A stretch of 64,000 nucleotides of DNA, taken from positions 22,440,841 through 22,504,840 of the forward strand of contig NC_092575.1 in NCBI RefSeq assembly GCF_037975245.1, given 5' to 3'. This document shows positions 21,201-32,220 of this stretch, piece by piece. Source of the stretch: Apostichopus japonicus (Eukaryota; Echinodermata; Holothuroidea; Aspidochirotida; Stichopodidae). The stretch's first letter is position 1. Each line of letters starts with the position of its first letter. A program made the translations under genes and the position numbers. A model generated the notes under the pieces. The model did not search any database and was not told the origin of the DNA. It worked only from the letters and a program-made list of their open reading frames with translations.

Positions 21201-24200
21201 CACAACCCTTCATTCAGAGACACTGAACACAGGTTTGTGGCCTAAGGTGATATATTGAAATGTTTTATCGTCATCTTTGAAAATTAGAACATCACATTTT
21301 AACATCAAACCACACAGCAAGGGTACTGACAAACTGGCTAGGTGTCCGTAGTACTTTAAAAAGACTGACTGTCTGACAATGTAACTGCTGCTTATGTATT
21401 TGCAGTTTTTTGAAATGTGCATACATTTTTATACAGTAATTTTTTGTTGTGCATTAATATTTAAAGAAAGCAATGTTTTGAGAAATCTCAAGTATCTACT
21501 TAAGGGGGGACTTGTTTGCATTTAGTGGTTAGGCCTTTTCTTTTTGCAACTGGTTGGAAGCTATTCTGTTAGAATAGCTTCTTTTGTCTTCCGACATCAA
21601 TTGTTATGTATGAGATGATCTTTAATTCCTTTGCCAACTCCTCTTGCAGGTACCCAACATTCGCCGATGCTCTTTGTGATTTGGATGACCCCCTGACCCT
21701 CTGCAACACCTTTGCTATTTTGCGTAGGAAGACCGGCATCAAGTTTGAGTATATCCCACTCTGTAAAAGATTGGTTTTAGAATTTATGAATTACATCATC
21801 GCCTCAAGGTCTCTCAGAAAGGTACGTCATTACAAGTACTGCCCCTCCCCACCCCCCAACCCCTTCCTAACCTTGGATGAAATATTGCTTTTCAGTTAAA
21901 CTTGTAGTAGCTAACAATGAATTATGACAACATTAGTAGGAGTTGTGAATCTTGTTGATTTTTGTTTGTTTGATAAAGATAATAAAATCCCATAAGTCTA
22001 TAAATTAAACTGTATATAGAGAAGAATACTCACTGGTGATACTAAAAAATATTACAAATTACTCTCTGAAATTTAAATTATGTGCTTTAACAGACAAATA
22101 TTAATGTTAGAGTCAAAAATCAAATTAATGCCTTCTTGTTCATAATGGAAGGAAGAATTATGTTATCTTTTTGCATAGCAAGTTTTTTAGTTGCATTGGG
22201 GATTTGATTATTAGAAATAGACAAAGTTTTGTAAGAGAAAGCTGTGTAGAAAAAGTGACATGCATGCACATGTACAGGAAATAATTAATTGTTTTAAATT
22301 TTGTGCAGCAGTTTTGAAGGCAATGAACTTGCACTCATAAAGAAATATTGTTCCTGCGATACATCTTTGCACAGTTTGCATAGTATTTTGCGATGTGATA
22401 CCGGATAAATTGTTCCATGGTGTAGTAATCTGTGTAGTACTATGTAATCTGCTTGCATGACATATTGCTATTGAGAACCAAGACAAGTCATACCCTCCCC
22501 CCATCCCCCCCTCTTCTTGTTAGGAGATTGAGAAGTGTGGTGTTTTTCACTAAAGACAACTTTGTGTATGGTGTTCATCCATTTTTTGTACAACATAGCA
22601 AAGAATCAGGACTGTTGTTTACTGTGTTGACAACAGAGAAGCTTCTCGGAATAACATCTCGTCTCTTGATGTTCTCTTGTCCCTCAGGTGTTTCTCACGA
22701 TTAAAGGCATCTACTACCAAGCAGAAATCCAGGGTCAGACGATAACCTGGCTGGCTCCATATCTCCTAGGTTACCAGGTAGACACAATACATAGACTGAC
22801 TCATAGTAAGACAGGCCTATGGAATATTACTTGTTAGTTTGTATTACGGAATGGGGTAAGTGCAGGGATGTGCTCACGCACGGGAGGCGGTGGGCGGCTG
22901 CGCCTGGAGGTTCTGAATGCCGCCCGGCACAAACGGTTTTTCCACCCGGCACCATCCTTGATGATTAATTTAACAATTTTACCAAAATATGGGAGAATAC
23001 TTGGCACAGAAGTTAGCTCTGGAATAGGACACAAGATAGCACCATTTGCCATCCAAGCATACTTACAAAAAATTTCACCCCAACCCCTACGACCCCTCCC
23101 CAGGACGTGGATCACACTACCGCACAAACCAGCCCAGCACTCAAATATTCCTGAGCACATCCCTGTGAGTGGTGAACATACAGTAATTTTACCTGAAGTT
23201 AGAAGAGTCCATACAGTTAAGCAAAGGAAAAAGTTAGAGGGATTTTGGCTTGAGGGTTGGGAGGGGAGGGGCTTTGCCATCAAAATCATCAAAATGTGAT
23301 CTTTCTTAGTGGCATTATCCCCTGTTTGATCTTACCCATATAAATTGAGAATTAAATCAGTTCAGATACCTCCAGGTATCAATGAAATATTGAGACAAAG
23401 TAAGAATATTCAATTGAGTAAAACTAGTATCAGCATTAGCCAATGTGATTCCAGTGAAACAGACCACAGTGAATTCGATATTTATTTTGAAAATCATAAA
23501 TTAAGTGTCATAGATGTGCTCTGTTTTTATGTTATCTCTTTAACATTGGAAAGCCTACCTCTCTCTTCCTCCTCCATTTAGATTCCCCGTGACGTGGATT
23601 TGAAGATCATTTCCACATTTTCCGAGTTTTACATCACTCTCCTCGGTTTTGTCAACTTTCAACTGTACCGTTCATTGAATCTCCACTACCCTCCCAAGGT
23701 TAGTATTTATCAACATCAAAACGTTAAAATTTCAACGGATGCAGTCGTCTGAGTTGTTGCTCCCCACATTTACAGTGGATGACCCTAATTGATAAGTAAG
23801 GTACATTAAGTTTATTGGAATAATCAAGTTGGTATTTTTGAAAAATTGAAGATCTTGGGGTTAGAGGTAAAATCTGTCGACATGGGCTGCAATCATCACG
23901 TATCGTGAAAGATACAGTGGACAAATCTATGGAAATGATTGCCATCTTAAACAGATTGTTAATTTTCATACTGATTTTAACATATTTCTTTTTCTTGTTT
24001 CCTCAGCTTTTCTCAGCCAGTTCTGAGACCAGCAAGAGTGATTCTGAGTACTGCTTAGATGATGAAGGTTTATCAGAGAGGGTGGCTTGTCTCAATCACG
24101 ACCTTGCAAAAGCCAACGCCAGGCTGAATGCAGAGGCAGCGGACGAAGACGAGAACAGGACCAAAGAGGACGAGGAATTGATCTCAGGAGAAGTGAGTTT

Positions 24201-27200
24201 AACGTGATCAAACAGATCTCTGAGCACGGGACTAATTTTTATTTCTTTCTCTACTTCTGTTTTATATTAATACTTAAAGGCATTGAAGACTCGCCCCATA
24301 CCGCGTGCGGCCATCTGAAAAAGTTAACTTTTGATTGCTTGCAAGTGACGTTTTGTTCGTGTCGCTACAAAATGCAGACAGTAATGAAACGCGATACCTT
24401 GTTATCTTTAGCTGGACCTGAGATGTCCATCGCTGTATCGTTTGTCTACTGTGCTGTGGGTATTGACTGCAGCTGTATGTACTGACTGTACAATAGTGTC
24501 TAATTACCGACAGTAGCAAGCTGTGTGTGTGTATTTGCTTTGATCGATGGTGGTGTTTAACACTTCTGTTACACCTCATTCGAAACTAGGTTAAATTACC
24601 GGCATTATACGTTTCTTTTTGCGCGAGTCTTCACACCCTTTAACTGCCCATTTATCAGACTTGTCTTATAGTTTGAAAGACGTAACAAAGTTAAGAAGAA
24701 GGTCGAGAGAGCTCCACAAAGGTTGTGAAATTTCATGGATTAGTTAAGGTCATACAGGTCAGACTGAAATCTGTAGACTTGTACTGAAGTCTTTCACTCA
24801 CGGCAGGTCACTCCCCGATGAGAGTTAATTAATAGATGAGGAAGTTTGGGTAAATTTTATTTGAAACATTACAGTGTTACCGATCATCGGAGTGGCACTA
24901 CTAGTTAAGCCTTGCAAGGTTTTCTAGGCCACTTCCTTCCTTGTTGTATTTACATGTATGCTAGTAACTATTTACTGGTAAAACTGTATATTGAGGAGAA
25001 ACAAATAATTGAACATATGAAAATGAAATCAGTCCGAATGGTGGCAGAACAGAAAGGTTTGTGCAATCTGTTTGGGAGGGGATGGGGGATGGGGGATGGG
25101 GGAGGTGTGAGGAAGGGTACACAATATCTGAGGGGGTAGTGAGACATGTGACTTTGATTTGATTTTTTTGGGGGGGAAGGGGGGAGAACCACAAAGGTAT
25201 CTCTATTTCCAACTTCTTAGCCACCAATTCCAGTTTTTGAATGTTTCTTCAATATAAGGGTACTCTGATAGGAGGAACAGCACTTTTTATTACCAACAGA
25301 TGGGCATGTTCCCTATTCCCTGGGATCCACCACCCCTGATATTATCTTTTGATTAGATTTACTAGGATAATAGAACTATATCTAAATATCGATATTTTCT
25401 TAATTTTTTTTTAGAATGTCGACACAGAAGAGTTCAAGAAAGCTCAGGAGGAAGAAGCCAAACTCAACAAGTTTAAATCAATGTTTCAAAATTGCAAGTT
25501 TTTTCTCTCAAGAGAAACGCCAAGGGAAGCTTTGACATTTGTGATAAGGTGAGGACATGTTTTCAGCTGTTGTTTTGAAAATATGTTCATGAAAACAATA
25601 ATTCCCTTGAAAAGTTATTTTGTTGTTACTAATAATTGTGCTTTGTAGAAAAGAAAAGAGGTGCTCATCTGCTTGTCACATCATGTACACAAGTCTGGTT
25701 AAAATTTATAACCTGATTAGTCTTATATAATCATAATAACAATAATAATCATAATAATAAGTTATATTTATATAGCGCATCATAAGCAAAGCTGCTCAAA
25801 GTGCTTTACAAATGTATATGTGTATATCTTGGTTAAGTTAGTTGTTTGGTTAAGTTAATTGGATAAGTTTGGTTAAGTTTGGCTTTTGGTTAAGTTAAGT
25901 TCGTTAATTTGGTTGGTTAAGTTGGTAGGTTGGTTAAGTTTGATTAAGTTAAGTTTGGTTAAGTTTGGTTTTTGGTTAAGTTAAGTTGGTTAATTTGGTT
26001 GGTTAAGTTGGTAGGTTGGTTAAGTTTGATTAAGTTAAGTTAAGTTTGGTTAAGTTTGGTTTTTGGTTAAGTTAAGTTGGTTAAGTTGGTTTGTTAAGTT
26101 GGTTGGTTGGTTAAGTTTGATTAAGTTAAGTTAAGTTTGGTTTTTGGTTAAGTTAAGGTGGTTAGGTTGGTTGGTTAAGTTTGGTTAAGTTAAGTTTTGT
26201 TAAGTTTTAATTGTCGGTACCTGTAGCTACCAACAACTATAACCAATCCATTTGGTGTTCAGCGGTTGATACAAGAATCATTTTAAATACTGGCATGATT
26301 TATATCAATAATTCTGATCTTGTCTCTTGTTTCTCTGTTTCTCAGATCGTTCGGTGGAAAGGTATCCTGGGATAAAGTAAGTTTCATTGGAGCTACGTAT
26401 GATGAAAATGATGAGAGTATCACCCATCAGATTGTGGACAGACCAGAACAGAAGAAACAGTTTCTCTCCAGGTAACAGCAATCACATGAAAGGTGTCATT
26501 AAGGGGGTAAAACATGGAGTCAAGTAAAGTAGCTTGGCCAAGTGGCATCAGAGTACAGTGAAAATACTGCATTGCTTCACTTACAGGGTCCCTGATGCCA
26601 GGGAGGGGGTTAGAGGGGGGGTATGGTTGGGATCAGGTGAACATCACCCTCCATTGGATTGACTCCTGGTCCATGATCAAGAGAATGCAATTTCCTTCTC
26701 CTATATCCTCACAAACAAGAACATTTCACATGGATATAACTATAAGTCGGCAAAGTTGTGGATAACTGCTTTTGGAGTTATAGCTCAGCCAGTTGGGACA
26801 ATTTCCTAATGCTATTACCTCTCTAAACTATCCTCCAATGACATGCTTCAAAGCACTCATATTGACAGTACAACCAGTTCCTAACCTTTATCTAATAGAA
26901 ACATGATATTCATTCTGCTCGTACTGACAAATACGAGTGCTCTGAAGCAGGCATGACACTACAGTATAGAAAAATTTGTCCCAACTGGGTGTTATAGCTC
27001 TATAACATTAGATGTTTATTCTGATGAGTCTCTTGCATATTCATTGTTTAAGCTATTGAATATTCATCCTTGGCAGGTACTATGTTCAACCACAGTGGGT
27101 GTTTGACTGTGTCAACTCACGTATGTTAATACCCGTAGAGGATTACTTTCCCGGGTGTGATCTACCGCCTCACCTGTCACCGTTCGTGAAGGAGAAGGAA

Positions 27201-30200
27201 GGAGACTACATGCCCCCCGAGAGGCGCATCATGTTGGCCAGACTGGAGGGTAAATCAGGTGAGGAAATATACTTGCAAAGTTTATATGTTTTTGTTTTTT
27301 CTCTTTCCAAATCTTGATGAGAGCTCAGGCATTCCAATGAATTGATGGCAGTTGACTAGAGGAGTTTAACCATTTCATAAAGTACTCAGTTTCTCATTGG
27401 TAACCCCTACAATGTATCCTTTTTGTGAATGATTAATGACTGGGAGCAGGAGATATTGGTAAGACCTGAAAGATGAAACCAACACAAGATACTAAATGTT
27501 GTTTAACACAACAGTTAGCTATTAGTACTGCAACGAAAGCTTCATAAAGGGTAAAGATTTTTTATGCAAATTTGCAAGTAAACTTGAAAGAGTTTGGTTA
27601 AGAGGGTGGGAGGGGGGGGGGTGGGATGGAGAGGATTAGCTGATTAAAGTAGTCAATATTTTCATTGCACTGCTCATCTGTTGTCTTGTGATGCATGCCA
27701 AGAGGGGTTAACAGGTCCTGTAGAGAGATAGACTAGAGAGGTTAAGGTGGATAAGCAGGGGGTGTCTGGCAGAGAGTTTAACAATAGTGAGGAGTAATTA
27801 GCAAGATTTGATGCCAGCAGCATTGTAGGGTTTGCACCAATGGCATGGGCACAAGGGTCTTATCTACGGTCCCTCGATATTGACAATAATGGTTACGATA
27901 TTGACAAATGGACTTATTCATAAGAAAGTTACATGGTTTAAAGTTCAAGTAACTTACAAAGATATCTTCATGAAAAGGGAGGACATTGGGACCAGTTTCA
28001 TTTACCTTCTTTAACTCATATTGCAGCAACTCTGTGTTGTTTTATTGTTTATTTTGATATCTGTTAGTTTCCCACCTTTGAGAAAGTCTTCATCCAAGTT
28101 ATCATACATGTTCTGAGAAGTGAGTGGGTAATAATGGCTAGAGCATTCATCAGCTGATGTTTACATATTTACAAATACATGCTACAGTGTGTTAGCATAC
28201 CCCATACTGTACATATCTCATTAACCAACCGATGTATCTGTCAAGATAGAAAGCCTTACGAATGTCTCCTTCTGTCATTCAGTGCCAAGTCACGGAGCGT
28301 TGACAGCTTCCGGAGATCAAGGAAAGGAGGAGGAGATGGACGAGTTCATCGACGATGAGGACGAGGGAACTTTTCAGGAAGAGGCGGTCAACGAGGACGA
28401 CTTGGAGGGAGAAGAAAAGCTGCAAGCGATGGAGAACAAGTGGTTGAGAGGAATGGGAGAAGAGGACGAAGGCTCGAACGAAGACGAGAAGAAAACGCCA
28501 GAGAAGGCCAAGAAGAAGAGGAAGAGAAAGAGGAAGGTGAGATACGGAAAACGTTTTATTTAACAGAGATATCCGATGTCTTCGGCGATCTGTAACGTGA
28601 GAGAGCGGAAGCTCCCCAGTTGATGATGGTTGCTGACTTCAGGGTCAAGCTTTAAGAGAAAACCAGTGTCCTACATCTTTCTCAGCTAGTATGGTACTTT
28701 ATAAAGTGATAGGAGTGGTCACGTTTGTTGGCGGTGATCATGGAGAGATCATTAAACCTCTTTACCCATCTACAAACTGAATATCTGTAGCATTCTTGAT
28801 CGACACTTCAATGTTGTTGTTCACTGCTACGATACTCAACTCATATCAACACATGAATTCCCACAGATAGTGCAGAAAACTTGAAAGTGACTATACTTTC
28901 AAAATGATATTAGCTCAGTTTAAACCATTTTTGTATTTCAATTTGGTGATGGCTCTTGTCCAAATATCTCGTGAGCAACGTAATAGCAAAGACTAGAGAG
29001 TGAAGGAATTGACTGTTTGTTTTCTTTCCTGTCTGCCAGAGCCTTAACGTCACCCCAGGGGAAGTCCTCAAAACAAACGTGGACGAAGAGGCGAGACATC
29101 AGGCATCCCAAGAGCTCAAGCTAAAGGAGATGATGATACCCAAGAAGAATCGATACGTCTATAAGAAAATCAGGCAGAAGGAAGAAGGAAGAGCTAAGAA
29201 GGTAAGATCAATCAATTCCGTTTTCATTTCAAGAATCATCTTTTTAATGTCAAATTATCCAGGGTGGTGGTGGTGAGAAGGAAAATATCCAAAAAACATC
29301 ATTTCCATTGGCTCTTGTCAGGGGCAGATCGTGGAATATAAAAAGGAGGGTGTTGTTGAAGCCCTGCTGCCATGTAGGAGAGTCTGGGGTTCCTCCCCCA
29401 GAAATAATTAGAAGTTTAGATGTGAATGGTGCATTTTGAGGGCAAAATTAGGCTCTAGTTTTAAGGCTATATGTTAGGCTATCATTGATCTACACTCAAG
29501 GTTGTGCTAGTAACTACTGTTAATGTATTCCTTGGGACTGAAAATAACCCCGTCACCCCCAACCCCCTGGATCTGCTCCTGTAGTGTCTTCTCCTGGTTT
29601 TTGGCATTTCTAGCTCTGGATCTGATCCACAACAAAGGCAGGCATTGTTAAATTAATTATTTAACTGATTTTTATATTGCTCTGGCAAAATCGGTTCTTT
29701 GTCCAGCAGATGATGTTCATCATTTGTTCATTGTTTGTTACTGCACAATGAAGGTGCTTCTAGTGTTTTGTTTATTGGGTTTGCCTGCTGATTACAGCGA
29801 CAGATAGTTCTGACAGTGGCATTAATCCTGGATGTGTTGGCAGTGGAGGAGGGGGGGGCATGAGGTGGGCTGGGAGGTCTTCTATCCTGTGTGTGAAGGA
29901 ACACTACCAACAGAATAAGTTTTTTCCTAGCCGTTTGGGGAAGTGTTTTAGTTCTAGATACCTCTATCATGAAGACCAGCCATGTTTGTTGGTTGGGATT
30001 GCCTCTCCTTTCAATGGTCGTAGTTAGGAACAGGGTGTGTTGTTATTCTGAACCTGCATCCTGTCAGCAATAAACACTATGTTTGCACTACCTCCTACAA
30101 CTCGGTTTACAAACAGTTTGCTCTCCAGTTTCAGTTTTACAAATCTCGGTTCTCCATTCTTCATTCACAGGGAAGACGATTCGCTAACAAACGAGCGAAA

Positions 30201-30248
30201 TACGAAGAGGAACAGAAGAAGCAAAAGTCAAAGCAAATTATGAGCTGA
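18206..30248 (+). CDS. PES1: Pescadillo ribosomal biogenesis factor (PES1), complete, 14 exons
   Basis: Exons 18206-18226, 18950-19029, 19499-19652, 20318-20427, 21650-21821, 22688-22777, 23582-23698, 24007-24192, 25415-25548, 26346-26471, 27077-27258, 28283-28536, 29040-29201 and 30171-30248 join without a phase break into 621 codons plus TGA (human PES1 has 588). PES1 works with BOP1 and WDR12 (PeBoW) in the nucleolus to process 27S/32S pre-rRNA and mature the 60S subunit. The Pescadillo N-domain covers residues about 7-250 ([71 protein letters not shown]). An acidic linker follows at 260-325. A BRCT domain spans about 330-425 ([43 protein letters not shown]). [15 protein letters not shown] comes next, then an acidic/lysine tail with a KKKRKRKRK nuclear or nucleolar signal ending exon 12. 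The start matches the family's short basic leader (MGKEKKK). Introns hold several MITEs and a satellite. Confidence 0.97.
21035..21358. mobile_element. MITE in PES1 intron 4 (20-bp inverted ends)
   Basis: TAAAGGTCTACGGACACCTA at 21035 and its near inverse ending at 21358 (TAGGTGTCCGTAGTACTTTA) match at about 17 of 20 positions. TA borders the left end. There is no coding capacity. Confidence 0.6.
22863..23165. mobile_element. hAT-type MITE in PES1 intron 6 (303 bp)
   Basis: The ends CAGGGATGTGCTCA and TGAGCACATCCCTG form a perfect 14-bp inverted pair with the CAGGGATGTG start of hAT elements. The flanks GTAAGTG and GTGAGTG look like a decayed target duplication. The long open frames on both strands here are a by-product of its GC-rich sequence. 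Confidence 0.75.
25737..25812 (-). repeat. CR1/L2-type LINE 3' tail
   Basis: On the minus strand it reads TTGTAAAGCACTTTGAGCAG, a GCGCTATATAAAT block and an ATT-rich tail, typical of CR1/L2 LINE 3' ends. It lies in PES1 intron 9. Confidence 0.55.
25831..26208. repeat. GGTTAAGTT minisatellite in PES1 intron 9
   Basis: About 380 bp consists of variants of GGTTAAGTT, TTAAGTTGGT and GGTTTTTGG. A higher-order unit of about 87 bp (beginning GTTGGTAGGTTGG at 25921 and 26008) is visible. No C-rich interruptions occur and one strand is almost free of cytosine. Confidence 0.9.
26786..26991. mobile_element. hAT-like MITE (CAGTTGG family), copy 2, with 8-bp target duplication
   Basis: The ends CAGCCAGTTGGGACAA and TTGTCCCAACTGGGTG are inverted. 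Perfect 8-bp direct repeats TTATAGCT flank it at 26778-26785 and 26992-26999. The interior is homologous to 10542-10800 in reverse. It lies in PES1 intron 10. Confidence 0.8.
29319..29581. mobile_element. Probable hAT-type MITE in PES1 intron 13
   Basis: CAGGGGCAGATCGTG at the left and CTGGATCTGCTCCTG at the right are inverted with about three mismatches and have the CAGnGGCAGATC signature of hAT MITEs. No clear target duplication remains. Confidence 0.5.
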
Positions 30249-31817
30249 AGAATGAAAGCTATAGGAGCGTGGACTCTTTACAATTGGACTAAATAGATTG
30301 ACAGACAGACATGTGCCGCTCTATGTAACAGAAAGTTGCGTTGACCTTAACTGTGGATAGAAGCGACGTGTGGGGTCTGCTAGCAGACCTAATAGAATGA
30401 TTTCATGTCCAGTCCAAGGGCATTCACAGAATTTATCATCACTTAATTAATGGCAGAGTTTTAAGATGTCTAAAAAAACACATGCCTTCTATAAGCACTG
30501 GGCCTTTTTTAACCACTCATGCTGTTCATGTGTTAGGGAACGTTCAAATGTAGAAATCAGGTTACAGAAGCTTCTTTGTAATAGAATGTGACTGAATCTG
30601 GAAAATTCTGAAGTTTCTCAAATATTTTGATGCTTGTCGATAGTAAAGTTACAAGTTGGCAAACACACAAAAGTTTCTTCATAGTGGTACTGTGTTGAGG
30701 TTGTTTGTGCAAATGTTGCAATGGTCAGCAGTCTTGGAAACTTGTTGAACTGACCAAAATAGATGTTGACGAACAAGGTTTTATAAACCCATGTTGCAGC
30801 AAGTGTTTTCCTACCTTTGTTTTATATATATAAAAAAGGAATCTTTGGTTTTCTTAGGACAAGAATGTCACTAATAACTCTTATTCCTGATGATAATCAT
30901 GCTATTGATTCTTTGCTGAAGGCAAACAGAATTTATGTGAATCATCCGTGTGTGTGGACATATATGATACACTAGCTTGTCAACATGATTACTCAAGACA
31001 CTTGGTTGGAGTTTATACTAAGTAATATAAAAATCCCCACAATGAGCACAGATCCCTATTGAAGTTGGTTATTGTTGAAGGTCATTTCAGGTCAACAGAG
31101 TTCAAACATCTGACAGCCTTGTACATGTGTAAACTCTTGGTTGAAGTTCATAAAAGGTATGAAGAGTTTAAGAACCATAATCTTATCTGTGAAGACCAAA
31201 CTTCATGAGGTCAGTACATTAATGCTATCCTTCTGTAGCAAACCTTTGCCTTTAATTCATCTCTCTGGTTTCTTCTAAATGGATGCCATATTATTTGTAG
31301 TTCTATCAATTTTGATTAAGCACATACATGTAATGACTTCTTTTATGGAGGTTTTCTTTGTAAAATGCTGAACAAGATTTGAAAAACCTACAGTTTGCTT
31401 TCATTTGTTTGTTGTGGTGGTGTCGGGCGGGGGGGGGGGGGGGGAGGGGAGTTTTTTACTGGAGGAATGTAAAAGAAAAGCAGAAGTTATGATTGAACCA
31501 GGGACCTTATGGTTCCAAAAAATTCTCTATAACACCAGACCTTTAGGTGTGACACTGATATGGAATGCTGTTCAAATATTTAAAGATGCAGTTGTTTGGA
31601 CTTCTGCTGCTATATCTCTCTGCTACATGTTCTCTACTGAGCCTTGTCAGGGATGGGGAAGGCTGTGCAGCTCCCGTAGGCCACTTGGGAATCTTGTCAG
31701 AGAGGGGTGTCGGCGAATACTTTGGAAGGTGATTACTCACCCCAGGGGCTTGAATTGAGATGATCAGGAATGTCCAATCACTTATGAAACTACCCATTTT
31801 GGTTCCCAATGAATAAA
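30249..31817 (+). other. Probable PES1 3'UTR to poly(A) signal at 31812-31817
   Basis: The first AATAAA after the PES1 stop codon is at 31812-31817, giving a 3'UTR of about 1.57 kb if used. The stretch contains a poly-G run (31428-31444) and a SINE-like head on the minus strand near 31475-31560. An earlier non-canonical site is possible. Confidence 0.35.
31475..31560 (-). repeat. tRNA-derived SINE head (degenerate)
   Basis: The minus strand reads GGTGTTATAGAGAAT, then GGAACCATAAGGTCC, then CTGGTTCAATC. That is a tRNA-like D-arm remnant, an anticodon-like arm and a perfect B-box core (GGTTCAATC). Confidence 0.35.
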
Positions 31818-31859
31818 CTTTGTTTGTGACCATTATACTTCAACTTGCTCCAAAGAATA

Positions 31860-31930
31860 GGATATTTAAAGGCTCTGGCTGGACTTGAACCAGAGACATG
31901 GAGCTGGTCTGACACTATCCTTTATAGGGC
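31860..31930 (-). repeat. tRNA-derived SINE head (degenerate)
   Basis: The minus strand contains AAAGGATAGTGT (A-box-like), GACCAGCTCCATGTCTC and GGTTCAAGTCC (B-box), spaced as in a tRNA. Confidence 0.35.
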
Positions 31931-32002
31931 ACACATTAACTGGTGAGAAACAATGCAGTTTTTAATATTTAAACTTCAGAATGGAAGGTTGAAAAAAGGA
32001 AA

Positions 32003-32087
32003 ATGCTGTCCACTATGGAGCTGGAACCCTAGATGAGGAGTTTGTCATATTCTTTGGTTACAGAGAACTATCCATTGTGCCACATCA
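32003..32087 (-). repeat. tRNA-derived SINE head (degenerate)
   Basis: The minus strand reads TGGCACAATGGATAG (A-box), a central arm, then GGGTTCCAGCTCC (B-box-like). It shares GGATAGT with the head at 31860-31930. Confidence 0.4.
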
Positions 32088-32127
32088 ACTGTTAAGAAGC
32101 AAATCCCTTATTTTACTCTGGAAACCC

Positions 32128-32220
32128 GCCGCCAACTATTTGTTGGCAACTATTTGTTGGCAACTTTGTTGGCCAACTATTTGTTGGCAACTATTTGGCC
32201 AACTATTTGTTGGCAACTTA
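32128..32220. repeat. GTTGGCAACTATTT short tandem repeat
   Basis: Five to six imperfect copies of CAACTATTTGTTGGC occur in tandem. The GTTGGCAAC and GTTGGCCAAC phrases are themselves near-palindromic. Confidence 0.85.

Noticed and set aside
22834-23299. Overlapping frames of ~150 codons on both strands
   Set aside because: They coincide with the hAT MITE at 22863-23165 and have no start context, splice structure or protein resemblance.
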